This document shows, piece by piece, positions 1-11,600 of a stretch of 64,000 nucleotides of DNA (positions are counted from its first letter, which is position 1; each line of letters begins with the position of its first letter). The stretch spans positions 172,734,740 to 172,798,739 of the forward strand of contig CM043944.1 in the NCBI GenBank assembly GCA_014529385.2, read 5' to 3'. The notes beneath the pieces were generated by a model that had not been told where the DNA came from, searched no databases, and saw only the letters and a program-made list of their open reading frames with translations. The position numbers and the translations under genes were made by a program. This stretch comes from Adiantum capillus-veneris (lineage: Eukaryota > Streptophyta > Polypodiopsida > Polypodiales > Pteridaceae).

Positions 1-756
1 ACCTTATCACAGAGAAAACACAGTACCTTTCAAAACCTCATTAACAAAGAAATACACAACAGCAAAACAAACTCCTTCTTCTCAACACACACACCTTCCT
101 TCCCTACCTTTCCTACAATTGAAATTGCACCACAAAGAAGCACAGAGTGCCATTCAAGCTTAGTGTATGGCATTCCCCGCAACGGCGCCAAAAATGTGCG
201 CATCTGTCGCACGTGTCAATGCAAGGAACTTGCCGATACACTGTGTGCGAGCCACAAATGGCTCCAAGAATGCAACTCGCCTAAACTAGTAAGCTCAAAG
301 ATGGTGATGGTGTGTCACTCACCACTCTACGCTTGCTGTCGTGGAGGATTCCTTGCCGCGAAGAAGAAGGAGCCGCTGCTGCGTCGCGCTCAACCGCTTC
401 GCCACCGCCGTGCCATTGTGGCAATGCTCGATTGCACACACACTCTCTCTCTCTCTCACACACACATACACACACACACACACACAAGGAGATGAAGAAG
501 AAGAAGATGGAGATGGAGCAAGAGCACTCTTCTATTGCACAAATGAAAGAATGATTGTTTTTTAGGTTTATGTGACTTTTAAATGAGCTCGCCCCATTCA
601 CACTTGGGCACCCATACTTAGCCAACTAACCCTTGATTGTTCCTATTAGAGTGCACCTCTCATCGGCGATCATTCTTACCCTTTTCCCATGGACCAACAA
701 GCCTGGCCCATGACTCAAAACAATGTAATGTCCGTGGTTGTGCCGACGCCTAATTG
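1..756. other. No gene recognised; short CT/CA microsatellite
   Basis: I see no supported gene here. The only clear structure is a (CT)n-(CA)n tract at about 437-486, which makes short low-complexity reading frames on both strands. Those frames are artefacts of the repeat and are not annotated. Confidence 0.6.
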
Positions 757-1400
757 CCAAGGTGAGCACCAAGCGATAGGTGGCGTTGGGCAGTCCCCAA
801 GCCTCACATTTGCCTGGTGTTGACTTCACTGCCGCCTGTCATGTCTTTGTCACCAAGGTCAACACCAAGCGATAAGTGACATTGGGCACTCCCCAAGCCT
901 CCTATTCGCCTAGTATTGACTCTACTGCCTCTTGTAATGTCTTTAACCCCAAGGTCAACACCAAGCCATAGGTGGCATTGGGCAGTCCCCAAGCCTCCTA
1001 TTTGCCCAGTGTTGACGCGTTGTCCCTCTGCATGAATTGTAATTACCTCACCGAAAGGGTCTCCATCGTCTCTTACACCAAGGTCAACACCAAGCGATAG
1101 GCGGTGTTGGGCAGTCCCCAAGCCTCCTATTCGCCCAATGTTGACTCGCTGTCCCTCTGCATGAATTGTAATTACCTCACCGAAAGGGTCTCCATCGTCT
1201 GTTACACCAAGGTCAACACCAAGCGATACGCCATGTTGGGCAATCCCCAAGCCTCCTATACGTCTAGTGTTGACTCGTTGTCTGACTCCATTGTCTGTTA
1301 CACCAAGGTCAACACCAAGCGATAGGCGGTGTTTGACAGTCCCCAAACCTCCTATTCGCCCAGTGTTGACTCGCTGTCTGACTTGTCGGTTAGCACAACG
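757..1400. repeat. Tandem repeat, 96-bp unit with 129-bp variant
   Basis: Six units start near 757, 853, 950, 1080, 1207 and 1303. Each begins with a variant of CAAGGTCAACACCAAGCGAT and ends with a variant of GTGTTGACTCG. Four spacings are close to 96 bp. Two units carry an extra block of about 33 bp reading GAATTGTAATTACCTCACCG, giving 129 bp. Both lengths are multiples of three, so the minus strand stays open for 221 codons (1469-804) as a 32- or 43-residue protein repeat containing RIGGLG and LGVDLGV. No known domain is recognised. It may be a minisatellite that is open by chance or a remnant of a repetitive protein. Confidence 0.8.
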
Positions 1401-2101
<701 letters not shown>

Positions 2102-2261
2102 GGGACCCCGTCTGCTTGTTGCAGACCTCCGCCATTGCCCCCTATCTCACTTTCCCTTCATTAGTGCTTTTTTTCTAGGTTGGGACAGAATCAATGTTGA
2201 TTCTCATATTCATTTCTTTTTTTAAAATTGTAGGGACATACTAGTGCATTAAATATTACAT

Positions 2262-2273
2262 TGATATCAGAGC
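2262..2273 (+). other. Probable primer-binding site of gypsy copy A
   Basis: TGATATCAGAGC differs at one base from TGGTATCAGAGC, the usual plant LTR-retrotransposon primer-binding site complementary to the 3' end of initiator tRNA-Met. It lies upstream of gag-like sequence in the right orientation, so the 5' LTR should end just before it. Confidence 0.6.
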
Positions 2274-3403
2274 TATTGTTTTCTCTTTTCTTGCTCAAGA
2301 AGAGAGGTCCTGAAGCTTGCTACAAATGGTTGGTGTTATTAATTGCAAAAAAGTAAGTAGAATAAGGATTTTTCATCCTTGAAGCATGCCTGCTTTATGT
2401 AGTTAACGGGGATACCGTCGAGAGCTATGGTCTTAATAATGGAGTCCTACGGGGCTTGCCTATGGCTTTACCGTTATTGAGCTATTCGAAGCTTGACAAG
2501 AACCGGTGCTGTGTTGGCTCTGCTAAACCCTCTCTCTATTCCTTGAAATTAATAATATTTGAGCCATGGGTATAGATTCTTGAGTGCTTATCTTTGAAGG
2601 TAAATAGAACTAGCAACTAGGGCTTGAAGTGCCAAAGTACAATTAAAAATTTACATTTAAAATTTGCTAGTATGGCTCACAAAGGAAAAAAGATTGAAAT
2701 GAATGTTGATATCTTTGGTTTTGCTAATGAAAGAGCAACTAATTATTCCCCTAAGCTTGTAAACTATCTTGTTTCTAGGCTTCAACAAGCCCTGGGCAAT
2801 CCATCCCTCCAAGGTGAAGTGCTACAGCAATTGTGCACCCATGGTATTCTCTAAACTTCCCACCAAGAAGAGAGAGTACCTAGGAAGGCTCCTAGTGCGA
2901 CTTCCAAAAGAGGAGTTTCCCCAATAAGGTAAGAAGAGGAGGATCCGTACGAAGGGCTAAAAAACTTACTACTCGATGAGGCATATCCCTCTCAAAGGAG
3001 AACCTAAGTTTCAATGGTAGATCCCCCACCGAAAGAACGAGAAAGAAGTGAGTCTCCTGCCACCTCAATGGAGATGGCTCCACAAAGACGGCGGGCAAAA
3101 CGTTCTCCAACACCCCCTAAATGAAGAAGACCATCGCATACTTCTATTCACCATAATTCAAAGAGGGAAGACAGAAAACAAGAGAAGAAAAAGGCGAGAA
3201 AGAGGTCATCCTCTTCTCCATCTTCCTCATCCACTTCTTTTTCTAAAGAAAGTGATGGTGTAGAAAGGAGGAACAAGGGAAGAAAAAGGTAAGAAAGAGG
3301 TCACCCTCTTCTCCATCCTCCTCATCCTCTTCCTCTTTTGAAGAAAGTGATGGTGCAGCTCTCAACCGCCCAAGAGAAGAGGCTATAGGAAATCCTATGC
3401 CGC

Positions 3404-4347
3404 TTGGAAAAGGTCGTCCAAGCTCAAAAAGTTCAAAGAGGGAGGAAAGAACACCTCTTTCCTTACCTACGATGGCACTTTTGGTGCTACAAACAAAGTC
3501 TTGGCCTTTACTTGGCCTTTATCCAGCAATTCGATGCGGCATTTGGAGATGAGGGCTTCATGGATTCCTCTAAGCTACATCATCTAGCTATGCATTTTTA
3601 GAAGTCCACCAGGCAATGGTGGTCTAGCCTATGAGAAAATGGTGAAGCTCCATGAACATGGAAAGCTTTAAGAGCTTCCATCATGAAGCAATTTTGGCTA
3701 GTGATGCCAAAGACAAAGTACTCACCGAATGGTGAAGCTTGAAGCTCTCTCTCTATGAATCTATTCATAAATATGTAGACAAGTTTTGGGATTTACATCT
3801 CAAAGCCACTGTCTACAAAAAGATGGATTTTGGAGAGCAAAAACAACAATTTTGTGCGGGTTTATATGAGGATATGGCGGAGTATGTTAACTCCCAAAGG
3901 CCACGCACCATATCTGTGGTCATACACCATACCATGGTGGCTTCAAGAATCAACTTCCAACAAGGGGCTAAGAGAAATCTTAAGCACATAGAAAACAAGG
4001 ACCGTAATGAGCCTAAGAGGAAGGACAACGTCCAAAAGTCTCCCAAAGGCAACGCCAACAACAACAAAGCCAAGGAGAAGGGATTTTATAAAGGTGAAAA
4101 TAAACTCTTTCCTGAAGAGCTAGAGTGTTTTCTAAAAGATAACCGTTGTTTCAAATGCGGGGAGCAAGGGCATGGCTATCGTGCTTTCCCCCATAAGAAT
4201 CCACGTAATGAGCCTCCTAGAGCTACCTTGGTCGAAATTCAAGAAGAACATACTCATCACAAAGGATCTCCTCTATGTCATGCTTGGGGAAAGGTAAGAG
4301 AACATGATGCTTCATTCTCTTTGACCTTGGTTCTACTCACAATTTGA
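3404..4347 (+). pseudogene. gag remnant of gypsy copy A
   Basis: Two open stretches (3404-3601 and 3739-4347) encode a retrotransposon gag-like protein. A helical capsid-like part with FIQQFDAAFGDE is followed by a Lys-rich tail and the knuckle CFKCGEQGHGYRAFP. The knuckle keeps C-x2-C-x4-H, but the last cysteine is replaced by phenylalanine. The two stretches are separated by stops and a frame change. The protease that follows is in another frame, so translation as one polyprotein would need a frameshift or reflects decay. Confidence 0.75.
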
Positions 4348-4739
4348 TATCCATAGAGTTGGCCACCAAGCTAGGCATCCAAGCCTATGAGATGGGAGGT
4401 GTCCTACTTTTCTGCTGTGCCGATGGTGCTTTCAAGGGACAAGAAGCCTCAGTCACTCCCTTAATTGGGAAATTGAGGCTCCATGTCCAAAGCTATGTGG
4501 ACAAGGAGGATTTCTTCATCTCTCCTCTCAAGCATGAGGATGTAATCCTAGGGACACCATGGTTTGATCGCATGGTTGCCAATGTTAAATTCCCTAAAAG
4601 ACAAATCTATTTTAGGTACAGGGAAAAAGATATGTACATAGATGGTAAGGAGTTGGGTGGTACCATACCCATTGTACATAAGAAAGCTTTCATTAAGTCA
4701 ATAAAGAGCTCTATTTCCTTGTACATAATTTTTTATTAA
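4320..4739 (+). pseudogene. Aspartic protease (RVP-type) of gypsy copy A
   Basis: The segment begins with FDLGSTHNLIS, which matches the retropepsin active-site motif D-[ST]-G-[ST] with Leu in the variable place. It continues through VILGTPWFDR, the second conserved block of plant gypsy proteases. It overlaps the end of gag in a different frame. A homologous C-terminal part of the domain is repeated in copy B at 6013-6200. Confidence 0.8.
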
Positions 4740-4779
4740 ATATTCTCAAAATGAACTTAATGTTTTAGCAAAAGAAGAT

Positions 4780-5700
4780 ATGAACAATCAAAAGGAATTA
4801 GATTTATCCAATTTCCTCAAGGGATTCCGAGATATTTTTATTGACGACATCCCTTGCGAGCTACCTCCCAAACAAGGGGATGACGACCATGCAATTGAAC
4901 TTCTTCCAGAAAGCTCACCGCCTAATAAACCTCCTTATCGAGTTTCTCAAGCTCAACAAGAGGAGATTATGCGGCAAGTGCATGAGTTGGTTGAGAAAGG
5001 CATGGTTAGGCCTAGCTCATCTCCATTTTGTTCACCAGTGTTATTAGTGCAAAAGAAAGATGACACATATCGTATGTGTGTCGACTATAGAGCACTAAAT
5101 AGGATCACTATCAAGAATAAGTGTCCCGTTCCACGAGTAGAAGACCTATTTGATAAGCTACAGGGGTCAACCTACTTTAGTAGGATTGACCTGAAAAGTG
5201 GCTACCATCAAATAAGGATAGTTGATCAAGACATTGTAAAGACCACATTTTGCACTATGTTTGGTCTTTACATGTACATTGTCATGCCTTTTGGCTTGAC
5301 CAATGCACCAACCACATTTAACCGCTTGATGGAGAAGCTATTCAGGCCTCACCAAACCTTTACTTGAGTGTTCTTTGATGATATAATCATCTATTCTAAT
5401 TCATTAGAGTAACACAAGCAACACCTCCATGTAATATTTCAAGTTTTACGAGAGAATTAACTTTATATTAATCAAAAGAAAAGTGAATTTTACTTACAAG
5501 AGATTCAATATTTAGGTCACATTATCTCTCAAGATGGCATCCAAATGGATCCATCAAAGCTAGAGGTAATAAAAGGATGGCATAATCCAAGGAATCTGCA
5601 TGAACTAAGAAGCTTTATAGGTATGTGTGCATACTATAGACTCTTCATAGAAAAATTATCACAAATTGCGGGACTATTAGGTCATATTGTAAGGAAAAAT
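4780..5700 (+). pseudogene. Reverse transcriptase remnant of gypsy copy A
   Basis: The first 195 codons (4780-5367) contain the classical gypsy RT blocks: a VSQAQQEEI region, the [16 protein letters not shown] block, [24 protein letters not shown] and [10 protein letters not shown] stop at 5365-5367 comes just before the catalytic FDDII block, which is still readable downstream, followed by QYLGHIIS and further stops. The domain is clear but cannot be translated intact. Confidence 0.9.
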
Positions 5701-5710
5701 TTATCATAAG

Positions 5711-6009
5711 TTTTAAGTTGTCGTCGATTGTGTGTGAGAGAGGAAGAGAGAGAGCATGAGCTTTATCCTGGTGCTACTCCCCGCTCACTCATCACATTAG
5801 AGAACCGACAACACCATTGTGCTAGGCTCGGTAAGAGCTATGCGACAACGCCAAGCATTCCTCACGAAACGGAGCGAACACACTCGTGTATCTATGAGCT
5901 ATTTACGGATGTTAGTATATCAAATGATGTCTGTTTTTTGCTTGCAAGTAGTCATTGGAATCATGGCGACATAAGCTATGCATAGGTAATCATAGATTTT
6001 AGTTTCAGG
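5711..6009. other. Non-homologous spacer between two gypsy copies
   Basis: About 300 bp that match neither side of the gypsy family. Copy A stops in the RT/RNase H region and copy B starts inside protease, so this spacer marks a rearrangement junction or an unrelated inserted fragment. Confidence 0.5.
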
Positions 6010-6012
6010 AAG

Positions 6013-7104
6013 ACTTTTTCATCTCTCCTCTCCAACATGAGGATGTTATCCTAGGGGCACCATGGTTCAACCGCATGGCTGTAAACATGAATTTTCCTCC
6101 AAGGAGAATCTACTTCACCTACAAGGAAAAGAGCATGTATAAAGATGCTAATGAGTCCGGTCATACTATACCACTTGTAAATTCACCTGCTTTTGATAAA
6201 TCAATGAAAAGTTCAGTTTATGCATACATGATTTTTGTCAAAGAGTCTCTAAATGATTCTAATGTTATATCAAATGAAAATGGTAGGAATCAACAAGAGT
6301 TAGACTTGTCTAATTTTCTAAATGGATTCCAAGATGATTTTATCGATGATATCCCTTTGGACTTACCTCCAAAACGAGGGGATGGTGACCATCAATTTGA
6401 GCTCCTACCCAATAAGCTCACCGCATAACAAGCCTCCTTATCAAGTTTCCCAAGCTCAACAAGAGGAGATCATGAGGCAAGTACAAATACTGGTAAACAA
6501 AAGGATGGTGAGGCGTAGCTCCTCTCCCTTTTGTTCTCTAGTCCTTTTAGTGCAAAAGAAAGATGGTACATACCACATGTGTGTGGACTATCGAGCGCTA
6601 AACCATATCACTATCAAAAACAAATTTCCCGTACCGTGGGTCAAAGATCTGTTTGATAAGCTACAAGGTTTGACCTACTTTAGTAAGATTGACCTTAAAA
6701 GTGGCTATCATCAAATAAGGATAGTGAATGAAGATATTGTAAAGACCATGTGTTTCGTACAACATTTGGTCTTTATGAATATCTAGTCATGCCTTTTGGC
6801 TTGACTAATGCACCAAAAACATTCAATCGTTTAATGGAGAACTTCTTTAGACCCTACTGCAAATTCACTTGATGATATCATCATCTACTCCAAGTCCTTG
6901 GAGGAACACAAGCAACATCTCCAAGTGATTTTTCAAGCTTTGAGGGAGAACAAGCTTTTTATCAATCAAAAGAAGAGTGATTTTCTCCTTCAAGAGATTC
7001 AATACTTAGGTCATATTATCTCTCAAAATGGTTTTCGTATGGATCCATCAAAGTTGGAGGTAATAAAAGCATGGCCTAATCCAAGGAATCTACATGAGCT
7101 ATGA
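6013..7104 (+). pseudogene. Protease end and reverse transcriptase of gypsy copy B
   Basis: The protease tail (GAPWFNRMAVN-like) leads into RT with [40 protein letters not shown] and the shifted continuation MPFGLTNAP. The DDIIIYSKS block follows, then INQKKSDFLLQEIQYLGHII. Several frameshifts and stops break the frame. Side by side with copy A the two share most residues in these blocks, so they are two members of one family. Confidence 0.85.
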
Positions 7105-7501
7105 AACGTTATTGGTATGTGTGCACACTATAGAAGCTTCATAGCAAAATTCTCTCAAATAGCACGACCATTACATGACTTAACAAAGAACAACGTTAAG
7201 TACTCATAGACTATTAAAGAGCAAAATGATTTTGACAAGCTTAAAGAAAATCTTACCTCGGGGTCTCTCAAAGCCATTTGAGGTCCAATGTGATGCTTGT
7301 GGTGATTGCCTTGGAGCAGTCTTGCTTCAAGAAGGGCATGTCATAGAATATGATAGGCAAAGGCTCAATACTGATGAATGAGTCTTGAGCAAATACAAAA
7401 AAGAGATTTTAGATGTTCTACATGCCCTGGACACATGGAATCACTATCCATTGGGGACTCCATTTATTTTGCGAACAAACCTCCAAAGTCTCTAGTACTT
7501 C

Positions 7502-8620
7502 ATGATGCAAACCAGGCTTTTCGACAAACAAATGAGGTGGGAAAATTTTCTTTCACAATTTTATTTTCATATTGCTCACATTGCTGGTAAGCACAATCAA
7601 GTGGTCGATGCACTTTCAGGACGACCAAGAGTCAATGGAGTGTCTATAGCAACTCACAATGATCTATCTTCTATGATAGATGAGTATGCCACTGACCCTC
7701 ACTTTAAAGACATAATGTCAGTCCTTGCATTGGGGAAGAAAGAAGAACCATTTACCTTGCAAGATGGTTATCTTCTCCATGGAAATAGGCTATGTGTTAT
7801 CGTCTCCCTTTGTGAGAAAGTCATGTATGAATTCCATTCTCCTCCCTATGTAGGGCATAGAGGCATTCAACCTACTCTTCGAGGAGTAGAGACGTACTTC
7901 TATTGGCCTACCGTGAAAGTGGACATACAAGAGTATGTTTCAAAATGTGTGGTATGCTTAAAGACCAAGTATGATAGATGGAAGCAACCTGGATTACTCC
8001 AGCAATTGCCAATCTCTAATTCACTATGGGGGGAGAGTATATCCATGGATTTTATCTTTGGATTACCCAAGTCTGTCCATGGGAATACAAGAATATGGAT
8101 AATAGTTGATAGGTTTAGCAAGCAAGCACACTTTATTCCTGTAAAAAAGACTATTAAGGCACACCAAATGGAAACTCTCTTCATATCTCAAATTTTCAAA
8201 CACCATGGATTGCCAACATCCATCGTGTTAGATAGAGATCATAGAATGACCAGTACTTTTTGGAAAGGTCTCTTTGAAAATCTAGGTACAAGGTTGACTT
8301 TCTCTTCAGCCTATCACCCACAAACGGATGGCCAAAGTGAGATAGCCAATCTTATGATACTTGATTTACTAAAGACTTATGTTACAGAAGTAGATCAATG
8401 CTCACAATGGGAAAAGTACTTACCCCTTGTAGAGTATGCATACAATAATACTGTCCATACTATAATTGGAAAGGCACTTTTTGAGATCATAGAGGGAAGA
8501 CCTAAAAGTCCCTTGCACCCTGAAGTACATGGGAAGATCTTCGCTACTGATGAGTATAGCCGTGACCTACAAGAATCTTTCCAAAGATTAAGGAGGTGGC
8601 GAGTGACGAGGTCTACTGTC
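7502..8620 (+). pseudogene. RNase H end and integrase of gypsy copy B
   Basis: The open frame (7502-8833) starts in the RNase H C-terminus with HIAGKHNQVVDALS. It then has an HHCC zinc-binding region (HSPPYVGH...CVVCLKTK) and an rve integrase core with catalytic residues in SMDFIFGLP (D), VLDRDHRM (D) and GQSEIAN (E). The second D and the E are separated by 35 residues, as in functional integrases. The last part, after about 8600, is Cys/Trp/Arg-rich and antisense to the next locus, so it is probably not integrase. Confidence 0.88.
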
Positions 8621-8693
8621 TGGCCTCGTGGTGGAAAAAGGTCATCAATTCCCCAATGGCGGTACAAGGCAACCGGTATCTATTGGTGGTACA

Positions 8694-11021
8694 TCAGACA
8701 GTCTGAACGCACGGACATGCTGTGGACATGCTGTAGAGGTGGACACGCACGGACATGCTGTGGACGATGCAGTAGAGGTGGAAACGATGGCCACAACCCA
8801 AAGTGTAGAATTCATCATCATCAAATAGGTTGAGACAAATGCAGCACTTTGCATGGTCTCCTAGTGTGGCATGCACACCCATCAAAATCTTGCACCTGCC
8901 CAAACCCACATCAAGTATGTAAGGGTAGAGTGGTATCAAGGGCTGAACTCTGTGTGTGTTGGGTGAGCAGCTAAGGTAAGTGTGCAGTCATGTGAAGTGC
9001 TCCGCTCAAAAGTAAGTAATGTGACGCTCAATGGTGGAGTCCCCCAAAGCCACTCTAGTGTCTCTAAGTTCCTACTCCAGCTCTCAACCCTCTGCTGCAC
9101 TGTGGCCAGTTCTCGTGTAAGCTCATCTACATGGCTGCGGATATCTAGAGAGGGGTCAACCTACAAAAAACAAAAAACTAAAAAATTAAAAATTATAAAA
9201 ACCATAGATGAGTGAATGTACCTGAGTAGCTGTAAAGGCAGTACTGGGTGCTAACTGAGTGGAAGGTTTGCTCAATGGAGGTGGCTCCTCCGATGGTGTA
9301 GAGAAAGCGGCCTAATTGTGAAAAAACAAAAATTCCACAACGATAAGAATAATGAATGACATTCATAAAGAGAAGGAAACATTGAAAAGGTTATGTATAT
9401 TGTGGAAGAAGTAGTGGTAGCAGTACGGTCCTGTTCGTGCGGGATATCAAGCGGTGTTGTACGTAACGACACCTAGTTAAAAAAAAATTATTACCTATTG
9501 CTGTACCAATTAAATATTTCTAGGTAAAGACTACAAAAATGTACATGAGAAGGGCCTCAAGGCTCTGAAAACTGCTCTCCCATGGAACATACCTCCCGTC
9601 CAAGTTGTGTGTTGAGGCCCTGGACTACGCTCCAAGGAACCATCAGCTCTACTTGACATCGGCGAGCTGGGTGATCTATGAACTCAATCATCTTAGGGAG
9701 CCTCTGCTGCTGCCCCAGTCTACAGAATCGTGACCCCTTCTTGGACGTCTGTCAAAGTAGTCGACGTCAAGCCCAAGGACAAACTCTATGCAGAGCTGGA
9801 AAGCAAAGTAGGTAGGCACCTCCAAGTGGTGAGGCAAGGCACCATAGTATGTCACATAACATAAAGGGCATGCTCTCTCATGCCAGGGTGTAGAAAATGC
9901 TCTATGGGAAAGTGTGCTCATGCTACTAAGTCTCCTGGCTGTGGAAGAAACTATTACAAAGTGAGTGAGGGTATCAAAGGAAGGGCCTCCACCTGACGCC
10001 ACAACAACCCTGCCCTCCCAACACGGTGTGTGACTGCCCACTCTTGGAAGGCACGGGGGTCGTGCATCGTATCGAACACTGCCGCGGTAGCCTCCAAGGA
10101 CTCTGCCATTGTTGACCTGGACACTCTGGGCAAGTTGAATGACTACAAAGGTGCTCTATCCCACGAAACAACTCCGCCACCAAAGTGTCTATGTTTGCTA
10201 GAGAGGGTTTAGGAACAGGAGGTGCCAGTCCGTGCTCTGGTGGATGTGGCTGCTGTGAGGGAGCCGAATGCTGAGGGGATGCTACCTGCTCGGGGGGTCA
10301 CCACCTCCATGCTCTGACTGCTGCGACATGCTGACTGCATTAAAAAAGGAAACACAATCAGTATCAGGAAATGCAAAAGTGTGCAACAAAATTCTAACAG
10401 GTAAATAAGGTAGCCCTTTCACTATTGAAATGTGGAAATTGAATGTCGGCCTTAAACCCCCATCCATAAATTTGGTCATTCAATTGTATTTACGGCACAA
10501 TCATTGTGTGCTGATATGTGCAAATCCAAGGGGTTTACATCTACCTAGGATGAGTTCTAAGCATAGCACAACAAAGACAAATTAGTAACCGTCAAAAGTC
10601 ACGACTATGAGCACGCTTTAATCTCGCCTCTGCAAGATTAGATTGCATTTTCCTTTCAAGAGATGATGCAAGCGCATAGGTTGCATATACATTGGTGAAG
10701 TATAAATTGGAGTTTTGAAAGTACTTGCCCAAGGATGAAGACACCAATTACTTTTAGTGGGCGTCTAAGTACATGGAACACCTCATCTTGGCCCTATTCC
10801 CAATTTTTAGGCGTTCTCTTGTTAGGATTGGGTGGCCTAAAGCAGATAGGCCACAACTTATTGCCCACACTAAGGTTATAGACATATGACAATTGATTGT
10901 GTGCCGGCCTCTGAGCCATGTAGTACTCGAGGCTAGTTTTTTGAGGAGGAAAAAAGTGGCTCCTATGTACACCACCATCAGCTGCTGCATCATGATCGGA
11001 GCAAGGAACTGTATGGCGCAA
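8694..11021 (-). pseudogene. Decayed multi-exon gene with coiled coil and RING-like finger
   Basis: The minus strand holds several segments with coding character in different frames. From 5' to 3' they are: 11021-10796, containing KTSLEYYMAQRPAHNQLSY, then an in-frame TAG; about 10715-10590, an Ala/Leu/Glu-rich helix containing NVYATYALASSLERK; 10300-9990, a Pro/Gln-rich stretch, then LEATAAVFDTMHDPRAF; 9750-9598, containing MIEFIDHPARRCQVEL; about 9160-9020, a coiled coil containing DELTRELATVQQRVES; and 8939-8694, a Cys/His finger C-x2-C-x13-C-x-H-x2-H-x2-C ending in CPC instead of CxxC. GT-AG introns are plausible between them, but frame changes and stops show decay. I do not recognise the family. 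The order coiled coil, then Cys/His finger, resembles the neighbouring gene at 11.6-16.2 kb. Confidence 0.5.
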
Positions 11022-11022
11022 G

Positions 11023-11169
<147 letters not shown>

Positions 11170-11600
11170 CCTATGTACTATGTAATAAGAGTTTCCAATT
11201 CTAGAATTAATCCAATCAGGTTTTTTTCCTTTCAATCACTTCCACTTTTACAGGATGAAAGCAAAGGATGGTGGTACAAAAAAAGGGCCAATTTTTTTTC
11301 CACCTGTTTGGTCCTTTGGAGGGAAAGTTTTGAGGCCCAAAAGTTTTGGAATTTGTATTTTTTAGCTATAATTGTATCTCAAAAATACAAGTCGTGCAGT
11401 TTCACAATGAGCCAGCCCGTGTGAGAGTAGTGGTGTAATTAGTAAATGTAGTGGTCCAAACTGCGTCCGTTTGAATTGAGCGCTTTCTGCCAGCGCCTGG
11501 GCTCTCTCTCTCCCCCCTCACACTCGTAGCAGAGCTGCTCTCTCTCTCTCTCTCTCTCTCAGCATTGTAGCAGAGCTGCTATCGTGTGAGTTCTCCCACC

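Larger units (their letters stand above)
2262..5710 (+). mobile_element. Ty3/gypsy retrotransposon copy A, 3'-truncated
   Basis: In plus orientation the order is primer-binding site, gag with a degenerate zinc knuckle, aspartic protease and reverse transcriptase. Similarity ends around 5700, before RNase H and integrase. The stop codons and frame changes show that it is an old inactive copy. The neighbouring copy B belongs to the same family and supplies the missing 3' half, so the pair may reflect deletion or recombination between two insertions. Confidence 0.85.
6010..8620 (+). mobile_element. Ty3/gypsy retrotransposon copy B, 5'-truncated
   Basis: Same family as copy A, read from mid-protease through RT, RNase H and integrase. 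RT is interrupted (stop near 6420, breaks near 6750-6880 and 7104). RNase H is degraded at 7260-7600. Integrase is the best preserved part. No 3' LTR was recognised, and similarity fades after about 8600 where another locus begins. Confidence 0.85.

Noticed and set aside
163-625. Overlapping short frames on both strands near the left end
   Set aside because: They are driven by the CT/CA microsatellite; no conserved motif, and all frames are equally open.
8628-8854. Plus-strand extension of integrase with a Cys/Val/Asp-rich tail
   Set aside because: It leaves gypsy homology and is antisense to the RING-like segment, which has the more protein-like pattern.
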